Positions 49,501-59,941 of a DNA stretch of 64,000 nucleotides are shown here, piece after piece. The notes under the pieces are model-generated. The model worked only from the letters and a program-made list of their open reading frames with translations. It did no database searches and was not told the origin of the DNA. A program made the position numbers and the translations under genes. The stretch's first letter is position 1. The number at the start of each line of letters is the position of its first letter. The stretch is from JAYOFM01 sp038117225 (GTDB lineage: Bacteria > Pseudomonadota > Alphaproteobacteria > Rhodospirillales > Casp-alpha2), in assembly GCA_038117225.1 (NCBI GenBank), contig JAYOFM010000004.1, positions 6,457 through 70,456 on the forward strand. The letters run 5' to 3'.

Positions 49501-50322
49501 ATGCCCGACACCGCTGTCCCCTCGCCCGGCCCTGTCGCGACCAGCGCCGACGTGCTGCTGCGCAACGACAGAAATGGCGTGGCGACGCTGACGCTCAACC
49601 GTGCCGCCGCCTACAATACGCTCTCCACTTCCCTACTTGCCGCACTGCAGACAACCCTCGACGACATCGCCGAAGACGCCAATGTGCGGGTCGTCGTCAT
49701 CGCGGCCGCGGGGAATGTGTTTTCGGTCGGCCATGACCTGAATGAGATGCACGCGGCCCCGGACAAAGGACCAATTGGCGCCCTTTTCGATCAATGCAGC
49801 CGCATGATGCAGACCATCTCCCGCATTCCGCAGCCGGTGATCGCACGGGTACAAGGTATCGCGGTAGCCGCCGGGTGTCAGTTAGTGGCTCAGTGTGACA
49901 TGGCCATCGCCGCCGATACGGCCATGTTCGCCACGTCGGGCGTCAAACTGGGCCTGTTCTGCGCCACGCCGATGGTCGCCGTGACCCGTAACATGCCGCG
50001 CAAGAAGGCATTCGAAATGCTGATGACAGGCGATCTCGTCGACGCTCACGAGGCGGAGCGCCTCGGCCTCATCAACCGGGCAGTGCCCTTGGCCGAACTC
50101 GATTCCGCAGTCGATGATATCTGCCAGCGCATCGTCGATAAGTCGCCGATCGCCGTACGTCGCGGCAAGGAACTGTTCTACCGCCAACTGGAAAAAGGCC
50201 TGTCCGCCGCCTACGCCGACGCGTCCGCCGTCATCACCGACAACATGCAGGACATGGATGCCCGCGCCGGCATCGAGGCGTTTCTCGATAAGCGAGACAT
50301 GCCCGAGTGGACGGGCGAGTGA
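49501..50322 (+). CDS. Enoyl-CoA hydratase/isomerase family protein
   Basis: A 273-residue crotonase-fold protein. The oxyanion-hole segments are FSVGHDLNEMH and GIAVAAGCQLVAQCDMAIA. The usual hydratase Glu pair is not evident, and the shape resembles ECHDC3-like members with little or no hydratase activity. AGGAA precedes the ATG. Its stop overlaps the GTG start of the next gene, so the two are coupled, followed by a third with ATGA overlap. Confidence 0.9.
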   Translation: MPDTAVPSPGPVATSADVLLRNDRNGVATLTLNRAAAYNTLSTSLLAALQTTLDDIAEDANVRVVVIAAAGNVFSVGHDLNEMHAAPDKGPIGALFDQCSRMMQTISRIPQPVIARVQGIAVAAGCQLVAQCDMAIAADTAMFATSGVKLGLFCATPMVAVTRNMPRKKAFEMLMTGDLVDAHEAERLGLINRAVPLAELDSAVDDICQRIVDKSPIAVRRGKELFYRQLEKGLSAAYADASAVITDNMQDMDARAGIEAFLDKRDMPEWTGE

Positions 50323-50846
50323 GCGGCGCGGCGCCGGTTTCATCCCCGCAAGACCCGCTGGTCTACGCCGACGCGGATATTCGCGATATCCTCAACCGCG
50401 TGCGCACCATCGCCATGGTCGGCGCCAGCGCCAATTGGGTGCGACCGTCCAACTTCGCCATGAAGTATCTTCAGGGAAAGGGATACCGCGTCATTCCGGT
50501 GAATCCCGGTCAGGCGGGAAAGCAGATCCTTGGCGAAACCGTTTATGCCGACCTCGCCGACATTCCCGACCCTTTCGAAATGGTCGATGTGTTTCGCGCC
50601 TCGAACGCCGCCGCCGCGCTCATGGACCGGGTGATCGAGATCAAGGACGCCAAGGGCGTCGATGTGGTCTGGATGCAGCTTGGGGTGCGTGATGACGCAG
50701 CCGCCGAGCGCGGCGAAGCGGCAGGCTTGCGCGTCGTCATGGATCGCTGCCCGAAGATTGAATACGGTCGCCTGTTCGGCGAACTGGGCTGGTGCGGGGT
50801 CAATTCCCGGATCATCTCCGCGAAACGGCCGAGGATGCGACCATGA
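50319..50846 (+). CDS. CoA-binding domain protein
   Basis: A 175-residue protein with a Rossmann-type CoA-binding fold: RDILNRVRTIAMVGASANWV, YLQGKGYRVIPVNPGQAGKQ and VDVVWMQLGVRDDAAAERGE. Similar to the YccU family. GTG at 50319 overlaps the preceding stop (GTGA); an upstream GTG at 50307 is also in frame. The stop overlaps the ATG of the metY-like gene (ATGA). Confidence 0.88.
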   Translation: MSGAAPVSSPQDPLVYADADIRDILNRVRTIAMVGASANWVRPSNFAMKYLQGKGYRVIPVNPGQAGKQILGETVYADLADIPDPFEMVDVFRASNAAAALMDRVIEIKDAKGVDVVWMQLGVRDDAAAERGEAAGLRVVMDRCPKIEYGRLFGELGWCGVNSRIISAKRPRMRP

Positions 50847-52147
50847 GCGATGACAAGAAGCCGGAAGGACCGCTGGATTTCGGCTTCGAAACGAGAGCGG
50901 TGCACGCCGGTGCACGACCCGACCCGGTGACGGGCGCGCGGGCGACACCGATCTACCAGACCACGTCCTATGTCTTCGATGACGTCGACCATGCCGCCGA
51001 CCTGTTCAACCTGCAGACGTTCGGCTTCATCTATTCCAGGCTGACCAATCCCACCGTTTCCGTGTTGGAAGAGCGCATCGCCAGCCTTGAGGATGGCCGC
51101 GCCGCCGTCTGCGCGTCGTCCGGCCACGCGGCGCAGTTTCTCGCGTTCTTCACGCTGCTGGAACCGGGTGACCACTTTCTGGCGTCACGCAATCTCTACG
51201 GCGGCTCGGTGACCCAGTTCGGGGTCAGCTTCAAGCGTCTGGGCTGGCACTGCGATTTCGTCGATGGCACGACTCCCGAGAACTTCCGCGGCGCACTAAC
51301 GCCGCGCACGAAGGCCATTTTCATCGAGGCGCTGGCCAATCCGGGTGGCGTCGTGCTCGACGTGGAAGCCATCGCCGCCATTGCTCATGAAGCCGGTATC
51401 CCCCTGATCGTCGACAACACACTTGCGACACCGTATCTGTGCCGCCCCATGGATTGGGGCGCCGACATCGTCATTCATTCGACGACCAAGTTCCTTGCCG
51501 GCCACGGCAATTCCATGGGCGGCGCCATCGTCGAATCCGGACGCTTCGATTGGGCGCAGAACAGCCGTTTTCCGACCATGACCGAGCCGGACCCGGCCTA
51601 TCATGGCCTGACATTTTACGAGACCTTCGGCGATTTCGCCTTCACCATGAAAGCGCGGGCGGTGGCACTCCGGGATTTCGGCCCGTCGCTGTCGCCGCAG
51701 AACGCGTTTTACACGATCACCGGAATTGAGACGCTGCATCTGCGGATGCCCCGCCATGTGGAGAACGCCGTGGCGGTGGCGACGTTCCTGGATTCCCACC
51801 CCAAAGTGGCATGGGTGTCCTACGCCGGCCTCGCCTCGAGTCCCTACCGTGCGCTGGCCGCCAAGTACCTGCCAAAGGGGGCTGGCTCGGTCTTCACCTT
51901 CGGCGTAAATGGCGGATACGGTGCGGGCATCAAGCTCGTCGAGACAGTCGAGTTGTTCAGCCACCTCGCCAACATTGGCGATACGCGTTCGTTGATCCTG
52001 CACCCGGCATCGACGACCCATCGCCAACTGACCGAGGAACAGCGTCAGGCCGCCGGTGCCGGCGACGATGTCATCCGGCTTTCCGTCGGCATCGAGAGCG
52101 CGGATGATCTGATCCGTGATCTCGAGCGGGCGCTCGCCGTGATCTAG
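50843..52147 (+). CDS. metY: O-acetylhomoserine aminocarboxypropyltransferase (sulfhydrylase)
   Basis: A 434-residue Cys/Met metabolism PLP enzyme, making homocysteine from O-acetylhomoserine and sulfide. It has AVHAGARPDPVTGARATPIY, YSRLTNPTVSVLEERIASLE, LGAD-type DWGADIVIHSTTK with PLP-lysine K216 in KFLAGHGNSMGG, and NIGDTRSLILHPASTTHRQL. Length above 420 fits MetY rather than MetZ. It ends the four-gene overlapping run and leads directly into the channel gene. Confidence 0.93.
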   Translation: MSDDKKPEGPLDFGFETRAVHAGARPDPVTGARATPIYQTTSYVFDDVDHAADLFNLQTFGFIYSRLTNPTVSVLEERIASLEDGRAAVCASSGHAAQFLAFFTLLEPGDHFLASRNLYGGSVTQFGVSFKRLGWHCDFVDGTTPENFRGALTPRTKAIFIEALANPGGVVLDVEAIAAIAHEAGIPLIVDNTLATPYLCRPMDWGADIVIHSTTKFLAGHGNSMGGAIVESGRFDWAQNSRFPTMTEPDPAYHGLTFYETFGDFAFTMKARAVALRDFGPSLSPQNAFYTITGIETLHLRMPRHVENAVAVATFLDSHPKVAWVSYAGLASSPYRALAAKYLPKGAGSVFTFGVNGGYGAGIKLVETVELFSHLANIGDTRSLILHPASTTHRQLTEEQRQAAGAGDDVIRLSVGIESADDLIRDLERALAVI

Positions 52148-52150
52148 CCC

Positions 52151-53338
52151 ATGACGGCCCCCGACCCAGGCGCCATGAGCCTTCGCAACCGCGTTCACCG
52201 GCTGCTTGAACCGCATGACGCCGGCGACGCCGCCGGACGCTGGATCGACCGGGTGCTGATCCTGTTGATCGTCACCAACGTCATTGCCGTCATATTGGAA
52301 AGCCTGCCCGCGGTGCACGCGGAATATCATTTGCAATTCGCGGCTTTCGATACTTTTTCCGTCGCCATCTTCACGATCGAGTACGTATCCCGGGTTTGGT
52401 CGTGTGTGGAACGTCATTCGGCACGCACACGCACGCCCTTGGCGGCGCGGTTGCGTTACATGGCGAATCCCCTGGCCCTGATCGACCTTATCGCCATTCT
52501 GCCATTCTATTTCGGCATGTTCACGACGTTGGACCTACGCTTCATGCGAGTCTTTCGGTTACTTCGGCTGCTTAAGCTAACGCGGTATTCGCCAGCGTTG
52601 GAAACCGTCGCCGTGGTGTTCTACCAGTCGCGCCGACAACTGGCCGCCGCCGCCATCATCATGATGGTGCTATTGGTCTTCGGCGGCAGCATCGGCCATC
52701 TGCTGGAACACGAAGCGCAACCCGATGCGTTCGGCACCATCCCCGACGCCATGTGGTGGGCGATCGCGACACTGACGACAGTCGGTTTCGGCGATGTCAC
52801 CCCGGTCACGCCGGCGGGTAAGATATTCGGCGCCATCTTGATGGTGCTGGGGATCGGCATGTACGCGCTGCCGACGGGCATCCTGGTCACCAACTTCGCG
52901 CGGGAATTCCGCAAACGCGATTTCACGGTCTCCTGGCGTCTGGTCGCCAGCGTGCCCTTATTTTCACACCTGGACGCCATGGAAATCGCCGAGATTTCCA
53001 GCCTGCTGCATTCAAAGTTGGTACCGGCGCGTTACACCGTGGTGCGACGAGGCGAAACCGGCGATGCCATGTACTTCGTTATTTCCGGCGAGGTCGAGAT
53101 CGATATCGGCCAGCATCCGAAGCGCCTGGGTCCCGGCGAGCACTTCGGTGAGATCGCGTTGCTGAAGCGCACCAAGCGCGTCGCCACCGTAACCTCGGTC
53201 ACCGAGTGTCAATTGATGGCGCTGGAAGTCGCGGATCTGGAACGGCTGATCCGCGAGCATCCGAGAATCCATGAGGAATTGAACTCAACCATGAATAAGC
53301 GACTCAAGGAAATAGAGGACCTGGGCATCACGGTCTGA
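52151..53338 (+). CDS. Voltage-gated-type K+ channel with cyclic nucleotide-binding domain
   Basis: A 395-residue channel: six hydrophobic segments, an S4-like helix rich in Arg (RFMRVFRLLRLLKLTRY at about 130-146), the K+ selectivity filter TVGFGD at 210-215 after a pore helix, then a C-terminal cNMP-binding domain (about 275-390, with VVRRGETGDAMYFVISGEV and FGEIALLKRTKRVATVTSV). The layout matches MlotiK1-like channels. It starts 3 nt after the metY stop, so co-transcription is likely although the functional link is unclear. Confidence 0.95.
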   Translation: MTAPDPGAMSLRNRVHRLLEPHDAGDAAGRWIDRVLILLIVTNVIAVILESLPAVHAEYHLQFAAFDTFSVAIFTIEYVSRVWSCVERHSARTRTPLAARLRYMANPLALIDLIAILPFYFGMFTTLDLRFMRVFRLLRLLKLTRYSPALETVAVVFYQSRRQLAAAAIIMMVLLVFGGSIGHLLEHEAQPDAFGTIPDAMWWAIATLTTVGFGDVTPVTPAGKIFGAILMVLGIGMYALPTGILVTNFAREFRKRDFTVSWRLVASVPLFSHLDAMEIAEISSLLHSKLVPARYTVVRRGETGDAMYFVISGEVEIDIGQHPKRLGPGEHFGEIALLKRTKRVATVTSVTECQLMALEVADLERLIREHPRIHEELNSTMNKRLKEIEDLGITV

Positions 53339-53350
53339 CGAACGCGACGA

Positions 53351-54589
53351 TTACTCCGCGGGCACTGGCTCAGCAACGGTGGCCCGTTCCGGCGGCAGCA
53401 TCAGGATCGCCGCGACGGCCACGGCACCAACGACCGTCAACGTCACATATAGCCAGTAGAAGCCGCCCGTCGCGTCATAGATGCCGCCTTCGAGCAGGAT
53501 GCCAAGATTGGCGATACCAATGGCGACGACGAACTTCAGGCCATAGACCAGGGCACGCCGGTGCGGCGGCGTATAGCGCGCAATCAGTACGTTTTCCGCC
53601 GGCAATGACGAGGCGTTCAGGCTCAGCATGACGATGGCGACCATGACCAACGGCGAACCGGAAACCATGCCGGCGAGGAACAGCACCGGCAGCTGCAGCA
53701 CGTAGGTGTATAGGTACACCCGCCGCGCCGGAAAATAATCGGCAAGCCTGCCGCCGACCAACTGCATCAGGCCGGAAATCGTATAGACCAGCGCCACCAG
53801 CGCCGATACACCGAGCACGCCGCCGCCGTCGGTAAAATCCAACGCGAACGCCTTGGGCAGTGCCGGCTGCACGGCTGAATAGATTATGCCCGAGCAGGAC
53901 ATCGTGAACGCCAGCACAAGATAAACCCGGATGGTATCGGCGCGCGTCGCCGGTGGCGGTGGCGGTTTCATATCGATCTTGTTCTCGACCACCCAGCGCC
54001 GCCATAGACAGAATGCGAAGACGGCGCCCGTGGCGGCAACAACCACACCGGGCAGTACGAACGCGGCGCGCCAACCGACGGAATCGATGATCGCGCCCGT
54101 CATCAGCGCCGCCACCGCCGGACCTAACCCGCCGAAGATGCCATTGACGCCGAGCGCCGTGCCCGTATTCACCGACGAGCGCACCACCCAGGCGATGCCG
54201 ACGGGATGGTAAATCGATGCGAACAGCCCGACGACAGTCAACGCCGCACCGATTTCGAACGGGGTCTCGGCCAGCCCGGTCAGCACCATAGCGGCGCCGG
54301 TGCCGAAGAAATAGACCGTCATCATGCCGGTCGCCGACCAGCGATCGCCAAGCCATCCGGCAAGCGGCGCCGCCACCCCGTAAAGCACCGAGCCAACAAA
54401 GATCAAGGCCACTGCCTGTCCGTGACTCAATGCCATGTCTTGCTCAAGCGACAACACGACGATGAAGAAAATAGGCTGAAACAGATGCGCGTAGGTATGA
54501 CCGACGCAGGCGAAACCAAGCGCAAGGCGAGGCGACGGATTCGCGGCAACCGTATTGCCACCGTGATCCATGGGAGCGTCGATGGTCAT
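53351..54589 (-). CDS. MFS transporter, FSR-like
   Basis: A 412-residue major facilitator with 12 helices. The loop motif DRWSATG appears after helix 2 and YHPVGIAWVVR in the first half, the latter as in fosmidomycin-resistance-type (FSR) members. The start is placed at 54589, five nt past the hutF stop; starting at 54682 would overlap it. The substrate is unknown; position directly after hutF suggests linkage to amino-acid or organic-acid metabolism. Confidence 0.88.
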   Translation of the reverse strand: MTIDAPMDHGGNTVAANPSPRLALGFACVGHTYAHLFQPIFFIVVLSLEQDMALSHGQAVALIFVGSVLYGVAAPLAGWLGDRWSATGMMTVYFFGTGAAMVLTGLAETPFEIGAALTVVGLFASIYHPVGIAWVVRSSVNTGTALGVNGIFGGLGPAVAALMTGAIIDSVGWRAAFVLPGVVVAATGAVFAFCLWRRWVVENKIDMKPPPPPATRADTIRVYLVLAFTMSCSGIIYSAVQPALPKAFALDFTDGGGVLGVSALVALVYTISGLMQLVGGRLADYFPARRVYLYTYVLQLPVLFLAGMVSGSPLVMVAIVMLSLNASSLPAENVLIARYTPPHRRALVYGLKFVVAIGIANLGILLEGGIYDATGGFYWLYVTLTVVGAVAVAAILMLPPERATVAEPVPAE

Positions 54590-54593
54590 GGCG

Positions 54594-55976
54594 TCATAGT
54601 ACCCGCGCGAGGACATCCTTGAAACGTCGCGCGATGGCGTCCTCGTCGGCGTGGCGTCCGTCACGAATGACTTGGCGGCCACCGACCACCACGTCGGTCA
54701 CCGTCGCCGCGTTGCCGGAGAATATCCAGGAATCGAGCAACCGATCGCCGCCGCGCGCCGCCAACAGCGGGTGATCATCGTCAATGGCGACGAGGTCCGC
54801 GCGATGCCCGGGCCGGATGGCGCCGATGGCGCGGCCCGTCGCCTGGGCGCCGCCATCAAGCGCGGCCTCGAACAATCGCCGGCCGGTCGATCCCCCTGTC
54901 GCCACCGCGGCCAGGTTTCGCCGACGGTGAATCAAGCGCTGGCCATATTCCAGCCAGCGCAATTCCTCCTGCACGCCGACGGAGATATGGCTATCGGAAC
55001 CAATACCGAAACGCCCGCCGACAGTGAGGAAGTCACGCAGGGGAAACAATCCGTCGCCCAGGTTGGCCTCGGTCGTCGGGCACAGGCCCGCGATGGCGCC
55101 GCGGTGGGCGATGGCCTCGACCTCGCCGGCGTTGACGTGTGTCGCATGCACCAGGCACCACCGCTCGTCGATGGGCAGATGTTCCATCAACCATTCCACC
55201 TGGCGCAGACCGGTATGGGCCACGGATTCGTCGACGTCCTTTTCCTGCTCCGCCACGTGGACGTGAATCGGGGCATTCGCCTCGAGGCCATCGAGAGTGG
55301 TGATGCAAGCCAGAGTCTGATCAGCCGGCGCGTGACGCGGGCTGTGCGGCGCCAGGCCGAGACGCATGTCGGGATGATCGGCGACGGCGCGCCCGGCGCC
55401 TTCAAGAATGCGGGACACGTGGTCGGCATTACCGAGGAAACGCCGCTGGCCGGCATTCGTTGCCGCGTTGCCATAACCGCCGGTGGCATACAGCACCGGC
55501 ATCAGTGTCAGGCCGATACCGGCCGCGACCGCGGCCGCCGCGATCCGCACCGACATCTCCGCCGGATCGGCGTAGGCGCCGCCATCCCTGTCGTTATGGA
55601 CGTAGTGAAATTCGGCGACGGCGGTGTAGCCGACCTTCAACATTTCCACATAAAGCTGGGCGGCGATGGCTTCCAGGTCATCCGGCGTCACCGCCTCGAC
55701 GAACGCATGCATGACCTGACGCCAGGTCCAGAAACTGTCGTCCTCGCCGGCGCCTGACGCACGGTATTCGCTCAATCCTGCCATCGCCCGTTGATGGGCG
55801 TGCGAATGCAGGTTCGGCATGCCAGGTAGCACGGCACCGGGAAGTCTGATCGCGTCGCCGGGGAGCGCGCCCGCGTCCACCGACGTGACGGTACCGCCAC
55901 TATCGACACGGATCAGCACGTCATCGGCGAAACCGACATCGGGCAGCCATGCACGGGATGAAAAGAACGCCGTCAT
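54594..55976 (-). CDS. hutF: Formimidoylglutamate deiminase
   Basis: A 460-residue amidohydrolase that deaminates N-formimidoyl-glutamate in the five-step histidine degradation route. Metal ligands His57/59/61 are in NLHSHAHQRAMAGLSEYR, followed by HYVHNDRDGG, the HVHVAEQEKDVDE segment and IGSDSHISVG with the final Asp. hutH, hutU, hutI and hutG are not in the window. No strong ribosome binding site is visible. Confidence 0.93.
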   Translation of the reverse strand: MTAFFSSRAWLPDVGFADDVLIRVDSGGTVTSVDAGALPGDAIRLPGAVLPGMPNLHSHAHQRAMAGLSEYRASGAGEDDSFWTWRQVMHAFVEAVTPDDLEAIAAQLYVEMLKVGYTAVAEFHYVHNDRDGGAYADPAEMSVRIAAAAVAAGIGLTLMPVLYATGGYGNAATNAGQRRFLGNADHVSRILEGAGRAVADHPDMRLGLAPHSPRHAPADQTLACITTLDGLEANAPIHVHVAEQEKDVDESVAHTGLRQVEWLMEHLPIDERWCLVHATHVNAGEVEAIAHRGAIAGLCPTTEANLGDGLFPLRDFLTVGGRFGIGSDSHISVGVQEELRWLEYGQRLIHRRRNLAAVATGGSTGRRLFEAALDGGAQATGRAIGAIRPGHRADLVAIDDDHPLLAARGGDRLLDSWIFSGNAATVTDVVVGGRQVIRDGRHADEDAIARRFKDVLARVL

Positions 55977-56064
55977 GAAAACATTTGGGCGGTGATGGTG
56001 CGTTCTGTCAACGACGCCACGCGTCGATCGAAATCGCGCGCCCGACGAAAACGTTTAACCGGGA

Positions 56065-56388
56065 TCAACCGTTCAGTGAAATGGTCGGCTGGAAACGTTC
56101 CATTTGCGCCATGGCGCCATGAACGGCGGCTACCTCCGCTTCATGGCCGGAAACATTGGCGCCCTGTGCCTTCAACCATTTCAGGTCGCGTTCAATGCCA
56201 TCGAGCCGCCTTGCCAGCGCTCGCATTCCCCTCAACGCTTCTTCCACGTCGCGCTTCACGTCGCCGATATAGGGTCGCACCATGGCCTCTCCCCGTGCAT
56301 CGACCCGGCGCACCGCTTCGGCGGTAAACCACAAGGCGCCCAATGACGCGAAAAGCGCGAAACAGGCAAAGATGATGAACACGGTCAT
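56065..56388 (-). CDS. Small membrane protein with coiled coil
   Basis: A 107-residue protein: an N-terminal membrane helix (FIIFACFALFASLGALWF) and then a charged helical region with heptad-like spacing (VKRDVEEALRGMRALARRLD). It resembles single-pass inner-membrane scaffold proteins. GGAG precedes the ATG. No family recognised. Confidence 0.65.
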   Translation of the reverse strand: MTVFIIFACFALFASLGALWFTAEAVRRVDARGEAMVRPYIGDVKRDVEEALRGMRALARRLDGIERDLKWLKAQGANVSGHEAEVAAVHGAMAQMERFQPTISLNG

Positions 56389-56484
56389 GGCCGACTCCGG
56401 TTAGATTGACGGGGTCTCAGGGCCATATAATCACCGATAACAGGTAAACAGTCGGTAAACGCCGCGTATACGTAGGCTTCTGTA

Positions 56485-57777
56485 TCAGGCCTCGATGACC
56501 CGGTTGCGCCCGCCTTCCTTGGCGCGGTAGAGCGCTTGGTCGGCGCGGTCCAGGGCAGCATGCACGTCTGCGTCGTCATCGCTGAGCATTGCGACTCCGA
56601 TAGAGACGGTGACGGTCAAGCGCCCCCCATCGGCGGTCGGAATTTCAAGCGCCGCCAGCGCCACGCGAATACGCTCGGCGACGTCCATCGCCGTCTCAAT
56701 GTTTGTTTCTGGCAGCGCCAGGGCGAACTCCTCTCCGCCGTAGCGGCCGAACTCGTCACTGTCGCGCAACTGCGCCCGTGCCGTCGCCGACAACGCCTTC
56801 AGCACATCGTCGCCTGTCTGGTGGCCATGGGTATCATTAACGTTCTTGAAGTGATCGGCGTCGAGCATCATGACGCAAAGCTCATGGCCATAGCGGCGCG
56901 AGCGCGCGACTTCCTGGTCGGCAAGTTCGATAAAGCGGCGCCGGTTCAGCGCCCCCGTCAACGCGTCCGTCGTTGCGAGGCGGCGCAGTTCCTCCTCCAT
57001 CCGCTTGCGCTCGGTGATATCCGTATAGCTGGCGTAGAAACCACCCCCGGGCATCGGTCCCTCGCGGACCTCGATGACCATACCGCCAGCGGCGGCCGCC
57101 GGCCGCGCATGATCATACACGTGGTGTTCGCCCTCGCGGGCCCGGGCCAATCCCGCCGCCACGACCTGTTCAGCGCCGTGGTCGGGATATTCTCCAGCCG
57201 CCGCCAATCGTCGGATAAAAGACTCGTAGGTCATGCCGTCGACGGCAAACCGTGGCGGCAATTCGAACAGTTCCACGAAACGGGGATTCCAACGTTGCAA
57301 TTCGAGATTGGCATCGAACAAGGCCAAACCCAAATCCAGATTTTGCACCAGGGCGTCGGTGATGGCGACTTGATGTGCTAATTGCGCGGCCAGCCGCGAT
57401 CGTTCCAACACCCGCCTGACAATGCCAGGTAACAAATCCAGAAAACCGCCGTCGACTTCCTTGACCACATAGTCCTCGGCGCCAATTTTCATCGCCTCGA
57501 CGGCGGTCGCGAGGTCGCTCTGGCCCGAAACCATGACGGCGGGCGGTGCGTCCTCGGTCTCGACCAAGCGACGCAGTATGTCGAGACCATCCATTCCGGG
57601 CAGATGAAAATCGATCAGGACGAGATCAAATCGCCCCGTGGTGGCCGCGCGCACCCCCTCCACACCATCGGTCTCCAGGGATACGACGAAACCCTGATCC
57701 CCCAGATGGCGCGCCGCCATCTTGCCGACGAATACATCGTCCTCGATGTAGAGAATTCGGCCATATTCTTGCGACAC
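56485..57777 (-). CDS. Response regulator with PAS and GGDEF domains (diguanylate cyclase)
   Basis: A 430-residue protein: receiver at 1-120 with phospho-Asp56 (LVLIDFHLPGMDG), PAS/PAC near 150-270, and a GGDEF domain starting ATTDALTGALNRRRF. The active loop is GGEEF, and RDSD lies five residues before it, an intact inhibitory RxxD site. It should make c-di-GMP under receiver control. The start is GTG at 57777, with GGGAAAG upstream, 13 nt after the stop of the broken kinase gene, its likely former partner. Confidence 0.92.
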   Translation of the reverse strand: MSQEYGRILYIEDDVFVGKMAARHLGDQGFVVSLETDGVEGVRAATTGRFDLVLIDFHLPGMDGLDILRRLVETEDAPPAVMVSGQSDLATAVEAMKIGAEDYVVKEVDGGFLDLLPGIVRRVLERSRLAAQLAHQVAITDALVQNLDLGLALFDANLELQRWNPRFVELFELPPRFAVDGMTYESFIRRLAAAGEYPDHGAEQVVAAGLARAREGEHHVYDHARPAAAAGGMVIEVREGPMPGGGFYASYTDITERKRMEEELRRLATTDALTGALNRRRFIELADQEVARSRRYGHELCVMMLDADHFKNVNDTHGHQTGDDVLKALSATARAQLRDSDEFGRYGGEEFALALPETNIETAMDVAERIRVALAALEIPTADGGRLTVTVSIGVAMLSDDDADVHAALDRADQALYRAKEGGRNRVIEA

Positions 57778-57790
57778 AGATCCGCTTTCC

Positions 57791-59941
57791 CTACAGCTTG
57801 TCGACGTGATCGACGACGCGCTGGAACTCATCGACTGCCATAAGATGCAGCCGTTGAATCTCGTCCCACGCCGCGCCCTCGCCGGCGACCTCAAGATCAC
57901 CGGTTATGGCCGCAAGTCGGCGCGCGCCGGCGGTTCCGGAGGATCCCTTCAACTTGTGCGCGATTTCGGCCACGCCGTGGGCATTCTCTTCGGCGACTGC
58001 CTGACTGAGCAGATCGACGACTTCGCGATTGATCTTGATAAAATCGCCCAACAATTCGCGCACGAAATCAACATCACCGCCGCACATGGCATCAAGCACT
58101 GAATGGTCGACCGCCGGATCGTCAGTGGATATCTCTGAGGTGCGGCGCGGTGTATCGACGGCCGCCGACGCTATCTCAGGCAGGTCGTCATTGAACGGCA
58201 ACCAGCGATCGAGCGCGCGCTTCAAGGCGTCCAGCGTGACGGGCTTTGAAAGATAGTCGTCCATGCCGGCGGCGAGGCAGTTTTCGGCTTCACCGGCCAG
58301 CGCGTTGGCGGTGGCCGCGATAATCGGTATGCGGCCGCCGGTATCCGCCGCGGCCTCGGCCTCGCGAATGGCAGCGGTCAGTTCGAAGCCGTCCATTTCT
58401 GGCATATGACAATCCGTAATGACGAGGCCGAACCTGTCGCCTTGCCATCGCTCCAGCGCGTCACGCCCGTGTACCGCCAACTCAACGGCATAACCGAGTG
58501 TATTGAGTTGGCGTTCAATGACCCGTCGATTGACTGGATGATCCTCGGCCAGCAGAACCAGTCGACCCTGGCTGCGCGCAGCCTCGATCGTCGGCGGCGT
58601 ACGACCGGCGGCCAATGTATTGTCCCTCGACTCCTTCAATGTCTCCGGCGCCGCGCGTCCCGCCGCGACGGCAACGGCGCGGATCAACCGTTCACGGCGC
58701 AGCGGCTTGGCGATCGTGATAGCCGCGTCGCTACCGGGGTTTGCGTCTCCGGCATCACCGAAGATCACCAGGCGAGGTCCACCATCATCGGACAAACCGC
58801 TGGGCATACCGCCAAGCACGCCTTCGACAAGTGTATTCTCGCCGCGCCCCAGGCTGCGCCCATCGGCGACGGCAACGTCGACCGTCCCGGACAGTGTGTA
58901 GACCGTGCGCGCCGACGCCCCGGCATCGGCAAGATAGCGGGACACGAAATCGACGACCTCCTCGTCCGCCGAGGTCACCAGGACTTCGACACCCTGCAGG
59001 TCCGGCAACGGACGTTGCGGCACCGCCCCGTCGTCAGTGGCCACGCCCGCCGGACACACCGGCAAGACGACACGAAACCAGAACGTGGCGCCGCGCCCAA
59101 GTTCGCTGTCGATTCCGATTTCGCCGCCCATCAAGTCGACGAGGCGTTGACAAATGGATAATCCAAGGCCAGTGCCGCCGAAGCGCCGCGTGGTTGATGA
59201 TTCCGCCTGGGTAAAGGCCTGAAACAGTTTGACCTGATTTTCTTCAGCAATTCCGATACCGCTGTCGGTGACGCGGAAGCGCAGTTGCACTTCTTCATCG
59301 CCAAGACGTTCCACGGCGACGGCGATCACGACCTTGCCCCGTTCGGTAAACTTGATCGCGTTGCCGCCAAGATTGAACAGCACCTGCCGCAGCCGCACGG
59401 GGTCGACTAGGACCCGCGCCGGTACGCCAGGTTCGACGAAACTGACCAGATCCAGGTCCTTCTTCGCGGCGCCGGGCGCCAGTGTATCGGCGACACCTTC
59501 GAGAATTTCGGCGACCGATGTCGGCACTCGTTCCAAGTCCAGCTTGCCGGCTTCGATCTTCGAAAAATCGAGAATGTCGTCGATGATGGTCAGCAACGCG
59601 AATGCGGACTCGCGAACCGTTCCCACCATCTGGCGCTGGTCCTGATCGAGCGGAGTATGAGCCAGCAGTTCGAGCATGCCGACAACGCCGTTCATGGGCG
59701 TGCGTATTTCGTGGCTCATGGCGGCCAGGAAACTGGACTTCGCGCGGTTGGCGTCCTCGGCCTCCTCCTTGGCCTCCGATAGCGCGACCTCCGCCTGACG
59801 GCGTCGGCTGATATCGACGATGACACCGACGACGCCACCGGAATCACCCGGGGTGCTGCCTTCGGCCGCATGGCCGTGCCCGCCCAGTCCGTCAGGCGTG
59901 CCGTGTCCCTCGACGCGGCCGAATCTCGCCTTGGCGATCAT
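57791..59941 (-). CDS. C-terminal fragment of the broken hybrid kinase (HisKA-HATPase-REC-Hpt)
   Basis: The part after the frameshift is open for about 716 residues from ATG 59941. It contains PAC-like sequence, HisKA, HATPase ([20 protein letters not shown] and [16 protein letters not shown]), one diverged receiver-like segment, a canonical receiver and Hpt. If translated from an internal start it would make a soluble phosphorelay protein without its sensor. Whether that happens cannot be told. Confidence 0.5.
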   Translation of the reverse strand: MIAKARFGRVEGHGTPDGLGGHGHAAEGSTPGDSGGVVGVIVDISRRRQAEVALSEAKEEAEDANRAKSSFLAAMSHEIRTPMNGVVGMLELLAHTPLDQDQRQMVGTVRESAFALLTIIDDILDFSKIEAGKLDLERVPTSVAEILEGVADTLAPGAAKKDLDLVSFVEPGVPARVLVDPVRLRQVLFNLGGNAIKFTERGKVVIAVAVERLGDEEVQLRFRVTDSGIGIAEENQVKLFQAFTQAESSTTRRFGGTGLGLSICQRLVDLMGGEIGIDSELGRGATFWFRVVLPVCPAGVATDDGAVPQRPLPDLQGVEVLVTSADEEVVDFVSRYLADAGASARTVYTLSGTVDVAVADGRSLGRGENTLVEGVLGGMPSGLSDDGGPRLVIFGDAGDANPGSDAAITIAKPLRRERLIRAVAVAAGRAAPETLKESRDNTLAAGRTPPTIEAARSQGRLVLLAEDHPVNRRVIERQLNTLGYAVELAVHGRDALERWQGDRFGLVITDCHMPEMDGFELTAAIREAEAAADTGGRIPIIAATANALAGEAENCLAAGMDDYLSKPVTLDALKRALDRWLPFNDDLPEIASAAVDTPRRTSEISTDDPAVDHSVLDAMCGGDVDFVRELLGDFIKINREVVDLLSQAVAEENAHGVAEIAHKLKGSSGTAGARRLAAITGDLEVAGEGAAWDEIQRLHLMAVDEFQRVVDHVDKL

